A DNA stretch of 64,000 bases from CAZXFA01 sp964640085 (GTDB taxonomy: Bacteria; Actinomycetota; UBA4738; HRBIN12). The position numbers and the translations under genes were made by a program. Below are positions 17,067-26,189 of this stretch, piece after piece (positions within the stretch are counted from its first letter, which is position 1; each line of letters opens with the position of its first letter). Location: positions 1 through 64,000 of the forward strand of contig CAZXFA010000005.1 of the NCBI GenBank assembly GCA_964640085.1, given 5' to 3'. The notes below the pieces were generated by a model. It searched no databases and was not told where the DNA came from. It saw only the letters and a list, made by a program, of their open reading frames with translations.

Positions 17067-17305
17067 GCGCTGCCCCGTCCTCGTTGCATCCGAACGAACA
17101 GGACCGATGCTGCAACGAAGAACGCGATCACCCACGCGGACACGAGCGCGTCGCGCACGCGCGGCGCGACCCGGGTGGAGAGTGCGACGACGAGACGATC
17201 CGGGATCACCAGGAACCCCACGAAGCACACGGACAGGAGGAGAGCAGACCTCCACGCCGCATCCGGCCAGGACCGGACGGACATCGCTCGATCTCGCTGG
17301 GCCAC
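17063..17305 (-). CDS. Small two-helix membrane protein heading the respiratory operon
   Basis: 80 residues from GTG 17305. Two hydrophobic segments: about 20-41 (SALLLSVCFVGFLVIPDRLVV) and 53-71 (VSAWVIAFFVAASVLFV). The C-terminus RMQRGRGSA is basic and cytoplasmic by the positive-inside rule. The stop overlaps the start of the FAD/Fe-S gene by 4 nt, so translational coupling is likely. No family recognised. It may be a small membrane anchor subunit of the complex. Confidence 0.65.
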   Translation of the reverse strand: MAQRDRAMSVRSWPDAAWRSALLLSVCFVGFLVIPDRLVVALSTRVAPRVRDALVSAWVIAFFVAASVLFVRMQRGRGSA

Positions 17306-17421
17306 CGTCCTTCAGAGCCCCCTGTTGCCTCGCGGGGATCGCCCGACTCTAAACCGCCCGACGGATCTCCGCCAGTCGCGTGGCCCCGGAGTTGCCTCAA
17401 GACGCGATGGCGATCGTCGGA

Positions 17422-18743
17422 CTAGGCCCGCGCCTGTCGTATCGCGGTGCGGTGCTCGCGGTAGTGGATCACGTCCCACCCGATCAGCGCCCAGCACAGC
17501 GCCGCGGCGAGCCCGAGCGCCGCCAGCGCCGGCAGCGCCAAGGCGGCAGGGATGAGCGTGAGCATGCCGATCGCCGCGGCGAGCCTGCCGGGACCGATCC
17601 AGCCCGGCCGCTCCGATGTCGTGCGGCGGATGAGGTGGACCAGGCGCACCCGCATCGCGACGTGCGCGAGGAAGTACAACGACAGCCCACCACAGAGCGC
17701 CCCCGCGGGAATGGCGGCCAGCGGCTCGCCCACGTGCTCGATCGTCTTCTTCAGGCCGAGCGCGAACAGCACGATCCCGGCGATCATCGGCAGGTGCAGG
17801 TAGCTGTAGTAGTCGCGCGCGAGCCGGGCCCGTATCGCGCCGCTCGTCTCCGACAGCTGACGGTGCGCGAGGACGGCGATGACGTCGAAGTAGGCCCACC
17901 AGAGGGCGGCGATGACGNNNNNNNNNNNNNNNNNNNNNNNNNNNNNNNNNNNNNNNNNNNNNNNNNNNNNNNNNNNNNNNNNNNNNNNNNNNNNNNNNNN
18001 NNNNNNNNNNNNNNNNNGTGCGCGAGGACGGCGATGACGTCGAAGTAGGCCCACCAGAGGGCGGCGATGACGGCGATGCCCAGGACGGCGGCAGTGACGA
18101 CGCCGCGCCTGAGCGAGACGCCGGCTGCTCCGACGCCGATCGCGACGATCGACTCGCCGAGGGCGACGATGACGATGAGGCCGTGGCGCTCGGCGAAGTG
18201 TGCCGGCGAGATGCGCCAGCCGCGCCCTCGGCCGATCAGGGCACCGGAGTAGAGGACCGCGAGCGCGATCACCCAGAGCGCGACCTGCCAGCGGACGTCG
18301 ACGACCGCGGCGGCGAGGATGAGCACAGGTCCGATCGTGGCCGTCGGCGCGAAGCGCACGAGCGCCCTGAGAAGGTCTGCATCGCGCTTGCCGGCGATCG
18401 CGTCGAGCACGAGGTTCAGCAGACGCACCAGCAGGTAGGCGACGCCGAAGAGCACCGCGTCCGCGCCGAATGCGCCGGGGACGGCGAGGGCGACGACGAG
18501 CATCGCCGCCATCGCCGCGAACATTCCCGCGCGGACCGGCCCCTCCTCGGGTTCCAGCGCGTTGGTGAGCCACGCATAGCCCGTCCATGCCCACCACAGC
18601 GCGGCCAGCACGAGCACCCCGCGGCCAACCCCCCGCCAGCTCGGGTCGAGCGACATGAGCTCGGTCACTTGCGTGATCGCATAGACGAAGACGAGATCGA
18701 AGAAGAGCTCGAGCGGCGTGACCCGCTGCTCCGATTGGGCCAT
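17422..18743 (-). CDS. LtrA (low temperature requirement protein A) family membrane protein, interrupted by an N gap
   Basis: The N-terminal part begins MAQSEQRVTPLELFFDLVFV, the LtrA signature, followed by about six helices, RHGLIVIVALGESIVAIG (second signature) and ALWWAYFDVIAVLAH. The C-terminal part repeats ALWWAYFDVIAVLAH and goes on with RQLSE, DYYSYLHLPMIAGIVLFALG and more helices. The 100-N gap (17918-18017) lies between two identical 55-bp stretches. If one copy and the Ns are removed the frame is continuous and gives one protein of about 390 residues, the usual LtrA length. Function unknown, first linked to growth of Listeria in the cold. Another LtrA gene is at 26826. Confidence 0.8.
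17863..18072. repeat. Artefactual 55-bp duplication around a 100-N gap
   Basis: Bases 17863-17917 and 18018-18072 are identical, and the 100 bases between are N. Both copies code for the same LtrA peptide. This is the pattern left when two contigs overlapping by one k-mer length are joined by a fixed-size gap. It is not a biological repeat. Confidence 0.85.
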
Positions 18744-18785
18744 CGGCTACTCCTACGCCAGGGCCGTCACCAGCACCACGGAGCC

Positions 18786-19160
18786 TCAGCGCGGCACGAG
18801 GCGGATCGTAACCGCCTCGGCCTTGGGGCCGACGACGGTCCCCACGATCTCGGGCCCGTACCGGTCGTACTTCGCGTGGTAGGCGGCGTCGATGCCCGCG
18901 TGCACGCCCAGAGCCGGTTCTGCGAAGGTCACATCCCGCTCCAGACCACCGGCTCGGATGCGACCTGTAACGGTGGCCTTCGCGCGCCGGAACCACGGGT
19001 TATCCGGGCCGTAGGCGGACCGGACGTAGAGCTCGTCATCGGCCCGGACGACCCACATCGTCACGAAGGGCCGCAGCGTGCCGTCCGGCCTTGCGGACGC
19101 GAGCTGCAGCTCCTGCACCTCGGCGATACGGTCCAGCTCCTCCTCGGCCCATGAGGTCAT
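18786..19160 (-). CDS. DUF2255 family protein
   Basis: 124 residues from ATG 19160, after GGAGGAG. Starts MTSWAEEELDRIAEVQELQLAS, with the typical RPDGTLRPFVTMWVVRADDELYVRSAYGPDNPWFRRA block and a YHAKYDRYGPEIVGTVVG block. These match DUF2255, which has a split-beta-barrel-like fold similar to flavin-binding nitroreductase relatives (Ddn/DUF385), but no function is known. Cytosolic. It lies 42 nt upstream of the LtrA gene start in the same direction. Confidence 0.85.
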   Translation of the reverse strand: MTSWAEEELDRIAEVQELQLASARPDGTLRPFVTMWVVRADDELYVRSAYGPDNPWFRRAKATVTGRIRAGGLERDVTFAEPALGVHAGIDAAYHAKYDRYGPEIVGTVVGPKAEAVTIRLVPR

Positions 19161-19433
19161 CGGTCCATCTCCTCCATGCGAGTGATGTCGTGGGTCAAGG
19201 AGCTGGCGACGGCGTCGGCGCTCCACCCTGGGCTCCGTCAGGCTCACCGACGGATAGTTCCGAACGATCACCGCCCCCGCCCCCTCGCTCAGCGGGTACG
19301 TCCGGTCGAGTCAGATCCTTGAGCTTCGGTCCCCATGCCCCGTTCGCAGACGACGCGAAGCGGGTGGGACGTCCAGAGACGAGCAGTCGCCTGGCTCCAC
19401 GCCCAGCCGAGATCGGCGTGGCGCCGTTCGGCA

Positions 19434-19622
19434 TCACGCCCCCAGTGCTCTGAACCCCTCGTAGACCATGTACGCCGGCCACAGGATCGCCTTCGGGAAG
19501 ATCGCCCAGACGTATTCCCAGAACGAGTCCGCCTGCTGCCAGTAGTAGAACAACGCGCCGAAGATCCCGAGGCCGTAGAGGGCGCCACCGCCCGCGGCGG
19601 CGCCCGTGCTGCCCTTCGCCAT
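19434..19622 (-). CDS. Small single-helix membrane protein
   Basis: 62 residues. GGGAGGCAAGGCG precedes the ATG. Gly/Ala-rich start, one helix (GALYGLGIFGALFYYWQQA), then an amphipathic aromatic stretch FWEYVWAIFPKAILWPAYMVYEGF. Similar small proteins are found in actinobacteria and chloroflexi without known function. Isolated gene. Confidence 0.6.
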   Translation of the reverse strand: MAKGSTGAAAGGGALYGLGIFGALFYYWQQADSFWEYVWAIFPKAILWPAYMVYEGFRALGA

Positions 19623-20108
19623 CGCCTTGCCTCCCGTCGCCGGTCCCCGAGGACTCTATCCGAACGGATGTGGTTCCTGGAGCTGCCGGCATGCTCGTCG
19701 AAGCCGGGGCCTCCCGACATCGGTCGCCTAACCTGGCGCACGATGCTTGCCCTCTTCCCTTTCGCATGGGGCACGGTTATCCCGCCACGGCAGATCATCG
19801 GGTTCACCGCGGCCGCCGGATGGTGGCCGGGGACGACCCGGTCCCTCGGTCTATCGTGCCGCCACCACACGGTGTGTTCCTGCTACTACCCCGCAGGCGG
19901 AGGGGGCTATGAACGGGCTACGTTCGGTCGCCCCCCTTGGCCCCGGAGCGACCAGGTGCCACGATCGGTCACATGGTGAGAGGCGTCAGCCACTGGTTGC
20001 AGAGGAACCGGGCCGCGCCGCGGTCGCCTCCGCGACCGGGAGTATCGCCGCGGCGACGCCCTCGGGAACCTGATGATGCCTCTCGATGATGCCTCTTCCG
20101 GAGCGACG
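19623..20108. other. Intergenic region upstream of the histidine kinase
   Basis: About 485 bases between two divergently transcribed genes. Frames on both strands give no recognisable protein. It must contain promoters for the small membrane protein (minus) and the kinase (plus), but no clear -35/-10 pair stood out. Confidence 0.45.
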
Positions 20109-22253
20109 ATGCGCGGCGCCGAGCATGCGGGTGTGCGCCCTCCCATGGGTTCGGACCGGACATCCGGAGGTCCGAGGTTGACCGACCGCGCCCGTGCCCG
20201 GCTCGTGCTGGCCGTCTGGATCGCGCTCGTGATCGCGCTCGGCGCTTTGTTGAACCTCATGGGACGGAACGGGTCCTTCGAGGAGAAAGGCTTCGTCGGG
20301 GTCATCGCGACCCTGGCGGTCCTCGGATACGGGACGATCGGCGCGTACCTCGCCGCCCGGCTGAGGGGGAACTCCACCGGGTGGCTGATGATCGTGGTCG
20401 CTGCCTCGGGCGTGCTGGGGCCCCTCACCGGCGAGTGGGCGACCTACGCCTACCGGACCAAGCCCGGTGGACTGCCCTTCCGCGAACTCGCCGCCTGGCT
20501 CTGGAATTGGAGCTTCTTCGACATCGCGGTCGCGGCGCCGATCCCCTACCTGCTGATGCTGTTCCCGACCGGGCGCCTGCCCTCCGGGCGATGGCGGTGG
20601 CTCCCGATCGGTCTCGCCGTGACGATCGCCGCTGTCGCGGTCGCCCAGATGCTGCGCCCGGGCGAGGTGGACCTCGGCCCGGGGATCAGCCTGGAGAACC
20701 CCACGGGGATCGACGGGTTCCACGGGGTGCTGACGGGCGCGCTGTGGGTCGCCTTCATCACGCTCCTGATCGGATCGCTGCTGTCGCTGGCGGTGCTCGT
20801 CGGTCGATTCCGACGGTCGCTCGGAGAGGAACGACAGCAGATCCGCTGGCTAGCCTACGTCGCCACGCTCTGCGCCGCGGCTCTCCTGGCGTTCGTCCTC
20901 ACGGGGATCGGCATCGAGGCCGGCGAGTCGAGGCCCCTGAACGACGGGGCGGCCGTCCTCTTGATCTTGCTGCTGGCGATCGGTGTCCCGGTGGCGATCG
21001 GGATCGCGCTGCTCAAGTACCGGCTCTGGGAACTGGACGTCGTGCTGAAGAAGACGCTCATCGCGGCAGTCCTAGTGGCGTTGATCGCGTTGGTCTCGTT
21101 CATCGTCCTGTTGGTCGTCGGTGCGATCATCGTGGGTCCGCTCTCGGACAACCCCGGGGCGATGCTGATGGCCGGCCTCGTCCAGGGGATCCTGCTATGG
21201 CCTCTGCTTCGGCTCTCGCGTCGGATCTCCGACCGGCTCGTCTACGGACGCCGCACGACGCCCTACGAGCTGCTCACCGAGTTCTCCGGGCACCTCGCGG
21301 ACACGTACTCGAGCGAGGACGTCCTCCCGCGGATGGCCTCGATCCTCGGACAGGGAACCGGGGCCGCCGAGGTCACGATCTGGCTCTTCGTGCGGGGCGA
21401 GCTCCGGCCCACCTCCTCGTGGCCGGGGAACGTCGCTCCTGCGCCGACGACCACGCTCGAGGACCTGGCTGGCGCCTCGTTCGTCGTCCGGCACCAGGGG
21501 GAGGAGCTCGGGGCGATCACGGTCCGGATGCCGCCGAACGACCCGATGAACCCGGCGAAGGAGAAGCTGATCCGCGACCTGGCCTCTCAAGCCGGGCTGG
21601 TCCTGCGCAACGTGCGGTTGATCGAGGAGCTCCGCGGCTCCCGCAGGCGCATCGTCGCCGCCCAGGACGAGGCCCGCCGCCGCCTCGAGCGGAACATCCA
21701 CGACGGGGCGCAGCAGCAGCTCGTCGCGCTCTTGGTCAAGCAACGCCTGCTGGCCGACCTCGTCGGCCGCGACGATGAACGGGCGCGGGTGCTGGCCGAG
21801 CAGTTGCGGGCCGATACGGAAGAGGCGCTCCAGAACCTGCGTGACCTGGCGCGAGGGATCTACCCTCCGCTCCTCGCCGACGAGGGTCTCGCCGCAGCCC
21901 TCGAAGCGCAGGCACGCAAGGCGCCCCTTCCGGTGACGGTCGAGCCGGACGGGATCGGTCGGTACACGCCCGAGATCGAGGCGACCGTCTACTTCTGCGT
22001 CTTGGAAGCCCTCCAGAACGCCCTGAAGTACGCGGACGCCAGCTCCGTCAGCATGGTCTTCCTCCAGGCGGAGCGGTCGCTAACCTTCGACGTCCACGAC
22101 GACGGCGCGGGCTTCGACCTTGGGACGGCCCATCACGGTTCCGGCCTGCAGGGCATGGCCGACCGGTTGGACGCGATCGGTGGGGCGCTCGAGATCAGGA
22201 CTGCACCGGGCTCGGGGACCAGCGTGATCGGACGCGTACCCTTGGGGAGCTAG
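20109..22253 (+). CDS. Membrane sensor histidine kinase, NarL/DesK (HisKA_3) type
   Basis: 714 residues from ATG 20109 (GGAG 6 nt upstream; another ATG at 20073 is possible). About ten transmembrane helices occupy the first 350 residues, then a GAF-like linker (LLTEFSGHLADTYSSEDVLPRMA). HisKA_3 box: RRRLERNIHDGAQQQLVAL, with the phospho-acceptor His. ATPase domain: EALQNALKYA (N box) and HDDGAGFDLGTAHHGSGLQGMADRLDAIGG (G boxes). It would autophosphorylate and pass phosphate to a NarL-type response regulator. None is encoded next to it, so it is an orphan in this window. The many helices suggest a membrane or small-ligand signal. Confidence 0.9.
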   Translation: MRGAEHAGVRPPMGSDRTSGGPRLTDRARARLVLAVWIALVIALGALLNLMGRNGSFEEKGFVGVIATLAVLGYGTIGAYLAARLRGNSTGWLMIVVAASGVLGPLTGEWATYAYRTKPGGLPFRELAAWLWNWSFFDIAVAAPIPYLLMLFPTGRLPSGRWRWLPIGLAVTIAAVAVAQMLRPGEVDLGPGISLENPTGIDGFHGVLTGALWVAFITLLIGSLLSLAVLVGRFRRSLGEERQQIRWLAYVATLCAAALLAFVLTGIGIEAGESRPLNDGAAVLLILLLAIGVPVAIGIALLKYRLWELDVVLKKTLIAAVLVALIALVSFIVLLVVGAIIVGPLSDNPGAMLMAGLVQGILLWPLLRLSRRISDRLVYGRRTTPYELLTEFSGHLADTYSSEDVLPRMASILGQGTGAAEVTIWLFVRGELRPTSSWPGNVAPAPTTTLEDLAGASFVVRHQGEELGAITVRMPPNDPMNPAKEKLIRDLASQAGLVLRNVRLIEELRGSRRRIVAAQDEARRRLERNIHDGAQQQLVALLVKQRLLADLVGRDDERARVLAEQLRADTEEALQNLRDLARGIYPPLLADEGLAAALEAQARKAPLPVTVEPDGIGRYTPEIEATVYFCVLEALQNALKYADASSVSMVFLQAERSLTFDVHDDGAGFDLGTAHHGSGLQGMADRLDAIGGALEIRTAPGSGTSVIGRVPLGS

Positions 22254-22422
22254 TCCAGCCCCGAGCACGACGGCCCGCATCGCGCCGCTCTGGAGCCCGT
22301 CGACGGCGACGGGATCGGCGCCGACGAACTCGGGTACCCGCCGATGGATCGGATCTCCGCCCACCGGGTCTTCCAGGTCGTCGCGACCGGTCGTCGGCCT
22401 CCGGGTCGTACGGTCTCGGGGA

Positions 22423-23364
22423 TCACCTTTCGGCCCGTCCCGCGGCCCAGGCGCGGATCGCCTCCTCGGAGGTCCAGCGCGGGCTCCAGCCGAGCTCTCG
22501 CTCGATGGCCTCCGTGGAGACCAGCCAAGGGTGCGTGATCAGCTCGAGGCCGCTGGGGGGCGACCGATGCTGCCATCGCAACCGCCACGACAATGCGATC
22601 GTCGATCGGAGTACGGGTCTGGGAACCGGTAGGACGCGGCTGCCGATGATCCTGGCCATCTCGCGGATCCGCACGATGCCGACGCCGGCGATGTTGAACG
22701 TCCCGCTCGTCGGCGCGTGGAGCGAAACCAGCATGGCATCGACGTAGTCGTCGACGTGGAGGAACTGCATCTCGGGATCACGGCCCGCGACGACCGGGAG
22801 AACGGGCAACGAGAGCGAGTCGAAGATGAAGCCTCGGGCACCACGACCGGCAACGACGCAGCTCCTGAGGATGGTGACCGAAGGTCCACCCTCTGATCCG
22901 GCGGCCCGCAAGGCGTGCTCAGCTGCGACCTTGTGTTCCGAGTAGACGAACCCCGAGATGGGTCGCGGGGCCTCGTCCTCGCGATGAGGCGCGGCTCCCG
23001 GCCACGCGCCATACACGGTCGTGCTGGACGGATACACGATCCGGGCGACGCCCGCGGCCGTCGCCTCCTCGGCGAGCCGCTCGGTTGCCTTCACGTTCAC
23101 GTCACGGGCGGCGGCCGGATCACGCGGGGGACGGATGACGTAGGCATGGTGAAGCACCGCATCGACGGCGTGCATGTGGAGCAGGTCGCCGATGCCATCG
23201 GTGACGTCGCGCTGCACGGTCACCACGCCGGCGATCGTCGGCTCCACCGGGTTCACATCGACGGCAATCACCTGCTCGATCTCAGGGCTGGTGGCCAGTC
23301 GCGCCACCACCGAGCCACCCAGGAAGCCCGCGGCCCCGGTGACGAGGACCCGCCTCGCGGTCAT
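22423..23364 (-). CDS. NAD-dependent epimerase/dehydratase (extended SDR)
   Basis: 313 residues. Rossmann motif VTGAAGFLGG at the N-terminus, DVTD (adenine-binding Asp), SSTTVYG and YSEHK with the catalytic Tyr and Lys. The C-terminal part GTFNIAGVGIVRIREMARI and LGWSPRWTSEEAIRA is typical of sugar-nucleotide epimerases and related reductases. ATG overlaps the preceding gene's stop by 4 nt. Last gene of a three-gene operon with the KARI-like protein, so it may act on a product of that pathway. Substrate unknown. Confidence 0.88.
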   Translation of the reverse strand: MTARRVLVTGAAGFLGGSVVARLATSPEIEQVIAVDVNPVEPTIAGVVTVQRDVTDGIGDLLHMHAVDAVLHHAYVIRPPRDPAAARDVNVKATERLAEEATAAGVARIVYPSSTTVYGAWPGAAPHREDEAPRPISGFVYSEHKVAAEHALRAAGSEGGPSVTILRSCVVAGRGARGFIFDSLSLPVLPVVAGRDPEMQFLHVDDYVDAMLVSLHAPTSGTFNIAGVGIVRIREMARIIGSRVLPVPRPVLRSTIALSWRLRWQHRSPPSGLELITHPWLVSTEAIERELGWSPRWTSEEAIRAWAAGRAER

Positions 23365-23723
23365 CCGATCTCGTCGGAGAAGTTGAGCGAGAGCCGCCCG
23401 AACGGCGGGACGTCGAACGCCATCATCACCGTGTGTCGGCCCGCCAGGAGCTGCTCATCCTGGGCCGATATCGCGATGTCCCTCCCCTGCTGCAGGCCGA
23501 AGGGTCGATCCGCGTTCACGGCCGCGAAGGGCACCGGCCCGGATCCGAGATGGAAGAAGCATCGGTCGGCAGGCACAGCCCGCCCGTCGACGACGAGAGG
23601 TGAGAGCCCTCTGGCCTCGCCCGATGCGATCGAGTTGCGGAGCGTGAAGGCCCAACCGTCCTCGGTGTTCCGAAGGCTGCCTGCGACGTAGAGGCGCTTG
23701 AGGAGGAAGGATGGAACCTTCAC
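23361..23723 (-). CDS. Conserved protein of unknown function in KARI-like operon
   Basis: 120 residues from GTG 23723, which overlaps the upstream stop (GTGA). Begins VKVPSFLLKRLYVAGSLRNT and is rich in beta-strand residues throughout, with LSPLVVDGRAVPADRCFFHL in the middle and HTVMMAFDVPPFGRLSLNF near the end. No signal peptide, no helix-forming membrane segment, no known catalytic motif. The overlap with both neighbours suggests it is made in fixed ratio with them. I do not recognise the family with confidence. Confidence 0.75.
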   Translation of the reverse strand: MKVPSFLLKRLYVAGSLRNTEDGWAFTLRNSIASGEARGLSPLVVDGRAVPADRCFFHLGSGPVPFAAVNADRPFGLQQGRDIAISAQDEQLLAGRHTVMMAFDVPPFGRLSLNFSDEIG

Positions 23724-24721
23724 GTCTCTCCAACACCCAGCCAAGCCCGCACCCTGTCCTCCGCCCGGCTGATCTGATCATCACCGGCCGTCATGGCCTC
23801 GATGGCGGCCAGGGTCGGGTATCCGGCATCGCGCTCCTGCTGGAGCCGATCGGTGAATCCACCGCTGCGGATGTCCTCGGCCACCTGGCCGAACCTCTCG
23901 TACATCTCATCCAGATCCACATCGCCGAACCTGACGAACCCACCGTACTGGGCGACCAGACCATGCCAGGTCGTCGAGCGATAGAACCCCTCGGTGGCAA
24001 ACGTAGAGAAGGTGCGAGCCATCTCCCCTGACATGTAGAGCTCGAGCACCATCGCCTCGGGAGGAAGCCCGGCATCGACACCGGCGTGGAACGTCGTGAT
24101 CAGGGCTCCCCCCACGACCGGGCCGAAGGTCTGCTCGACCAGCAGATCGATGAGCGCCTCCTGGCGTGCCGACATCGCCATCGCTCCGCGCCGCAGTGAC
24201 CCCACCGCCCCTGCCAGGGCGAGGAGGGTGGGTTCGGCCCGTCCCGAGGCGTCCTGCTCCACCGACACGTACGAGAAGAAGCCGGTCCCGTCCAGGTAGC
24301 TTCGGCGGACTTCCTCCCCCAGCATGCGGGGAGCCAGTAGCAGTACATCCACGTCGGCCGGCATCTCCACCAGGCCGAAGGCCAGCGGGTAGCCGGACGC
24401 GAAGCACACCGCCGCGCCCGACCGCAGACGCGACCCCACCCTGGCCTGGAACACGGCGGGGATCTCCTCGTCGGGGATCAACGGGAAGACGACGTCGGCA
24501 GCCGTCACGGCGTCCTCGATGTCGAGCACCTCGAAACCGTCGCCCCGGGCCCGGGCCCGGTACTCGTCGTCGACGTTGCCCACCACCACCGTCGAACCGG
24601 AATCACGTAGATTGAGCGCCACGGACCGGCCCAGATTCCCATAGCCGACGACCGCGATCCGGCGACCCTGCAGCACGGCCGGATCATCGTCCCCCGACCT
24701 GAAGAAACGCGCGTCTGCCAT
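23720..24721 (-). CDS. Ketol-acid reductoisomerase-like NAD(P)-binding protein
   Basis: 333 residues. N-terminal Rossmann domain: RRIAVVGYGNLGRSVALNLRDSG, close to the GYGSQGxAxALNLRDSG of ketol-acid reductoisomerase (IlvC), then VVFPLIPDEEIP and LAPRMLGEEVRRSY. The helical C-terminal domain has GPVVGGALITTFHAGVDAGLPPEAMVLELYMSGEM, corresponding to the KARI metal-binding helices with Glu residues. True IlvC usually adjoins ilvB/ilvN. Here the partners are an unknown small protein and an SDR, so another acetohydroxyacid-like substrate is possible. First gene of the operon. Confidence 0.8.
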   Translation of the reverse strand: MADARFFRSGDDDPAVLQGRRIAVVGYGNLGRSVALNLRDSGSTVVVGNVDDEYRARARGDGFEVLDIEDAVTAADVVFPLIPDEEIPAVFQARVGSRLRSGAAVCFASGYPLAFGLVEMPADVDVLLLAPRMLGEEVRRSYLDGTGFFSYVSVEQDASGRAEPTLLALAGAVGSLRRGAMAMSARQEALIDLLVEQTFGPVVGGALITTFHAGVDAGLPPEAMVLELYMSGEMARTFSTFATEGFYRSTTWHGLVAQYGGFVRFGDVDLDEMYERFGQVAEDIRSGGFTDRLQQERDAGYPTLAAIEAMTAGDDQISRAEDRVRAWLGVGET

Positions 24722-25054
24722 GGCGCCATGCTACGGGCAAGACCCGTTCCACCGCGAACGCATGCGCCCGTGTCAGGTGACGCTCCTCGTGCCCGCTGTC
24801 CCACCGCGTCGCGGCCGGACGTGGGACGGACAAACGGCGCGGCGCGAGGCGCGACGGCGGATGGGGCCGGGGATGCGATGCCGACGCGCGGCGGCCGTCG
24901 TCACCACGGTGCTCGGCGACTTCGATCCTCTCGACCCGATCCGTGACGAGCTTCGCAGACACCACCAAGATCGGAGACCGGTATACGATCGCCGGCATCC
25001 CACGGCGGTCGAGGGCTGCGTATACGAGGGCCGGCCAGGGGAAGGGGCACGGGG
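24722..25054. other. Divergent intergenic region
   Basis: 333 bases between the KARI-like operon (minus) and the ion channel gene (plus). No gene recognised. It must hold promoters for both, but none is clear by eye. Confidence 0.45.
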
Positions 25055-26182
25055 ATGGACACGGGGATGGATGCGATGAGGATCCTGGGGGTGTCACTGG
25101 GGGTGATCCTGATCCTCGGCGTGCTGTGGGACGCATTCGAGACGGTGGTGCTTCCGCGGCGCGTCTCGCGCCGCCTGCGGTTTGCCCGGGCATTCTTCAA
25201 GGGCCTGTGGACGGGGTGGTCCGTGGTCGGCCGGCGCTGGCGCGAGGGACCTCGGCGGGAGAACTACCTGAGCGTCTACGGGCCGCTCTCGTTGGTCCTG
25301 TTGATCGGCCTGTGGGCCGCCGGACTGGTGCTGGGGTTCGCCCTGGTGCAGTGGGGAATGGCGACGCCGCTTTCCCCGGGCGTGGGCCGGAGCTTCGCCG
25401 GGCATCTGTACCTCAGCGGGACCTCGTTCTTCACGCTCGGCCTCGGCGACCTCGCGCCGCTCTCGGCCGCCGGACGGGTGGTGATGGTCCTCGAAGCCGG
25501 GGCGGGGTTCATCTTCCTCGCGCTGGTGATCGGGTACCTTCCCGTCCTGTACCAGGCGTTCTCCCGCCGTGAGCTGCGGATCTCGATGCTGGATGAGTGG
25601 GCGGGCTCGCCTCCATCCGCCGTCGAGCTCGTGCGGCGCGCGGCGGCGCATGGTGACATCGGCTCGGTCGAGCGGCTCCTCGCGGACTGGGAGCACTGGT
25701 CCGCCGAGTTGCTGGAGAGCCACCTCTCCTACCCGATCCTCGCCTACTTCCGCTCCCAGCACGACAACCAGTCCTGGGTCTCGGCGCTCACGGCGATCCT
25801 GGACGTCTCGGCGCTGGTGCTTGCCGGGGTGAAGGGGGTCGGCCAGTGGCAGGCACGACGCACGTTCGCCATCAGCCGTCATGCCGCGGTCGATCTCGCA
25901 CAGGTCTCTGGCGCCGGGCCACGGGCCATAAGCGTGGACCGCGTTTCGGCGGAGGATCTCGCCAGCCTCCGGGAGCTGCTGGCCTCGGCCGGGGTCTCCG
26001 TCGATCAGCGGCTCGACGAGCGGTTCGCCCGGTTCAGACGGATGTACGAGCCCTACCTGCGCGGGCTCAGCGACCAGCTCGCGATGCCGCTACCGGCGGT
26101 CGTCACTGTCGGCGGTGCGTCCGACAACTGGCAGACCTCGGCGTGGGACGCGCTCGCCGGAGGGACACCTCCGGGATCGTGA
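25055..26182 (+). CDS. Two-helix (Ion_trans_2) potassium-channel-like protein
   Basis: 375 residues. First helix about 9-25 (LGVSLGVILILGVLWDAFE), a basic loop, second region VYGPLSLVLLIGLWAAGLVLGFALV, then a pore loop GTSFFTLGLGDLAP and a last helix AGAGFIFLALVIGYLPVLYQ. The filter TLGLGD departs from the TxGYGD of classical K+ channels but fits the broader bacterial Ion_trans_2 family. The soluble C-terminal half (about 170-375) is helical, without an obvious RCK domain. ATG at 25055 or 25070 could start. Probably monocistronic. Confidence 0.8.
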   Translation: MDTGMDAMRILGVSLGVILILGVLWDAFETVVLPRRVSRRLRFARAFFKGLWTGWSVVGRRWREGPRRENYLSVYGPLSLVLLIGLWAAGLVLGFALVQWGMATPLSPGVGRSFAGHLYLSGTSFFTLGLGDLAPLSAAGRVVMVLEAGAGFIFLALVIGYLPVLYQAFSRRELRISMLDEWAGSPPSAVELVRRAAAHGDIGSVERLLADWEHWSAELLESHLSYPILAYFRSQHDNQSWVSALTAILDVSALVLAGVKGVGQWQARRTFAISRHAAVDLAQVSGAGPRAISVDRVSAEDLASLRELLASAGVSVDQRLDERFARFRRMYEPYLRGLSDQLAMPLPAVVTVGGASDNWQTSAWDALAGGTPPGS

Positions 26183-26189
26183 TCCATCG

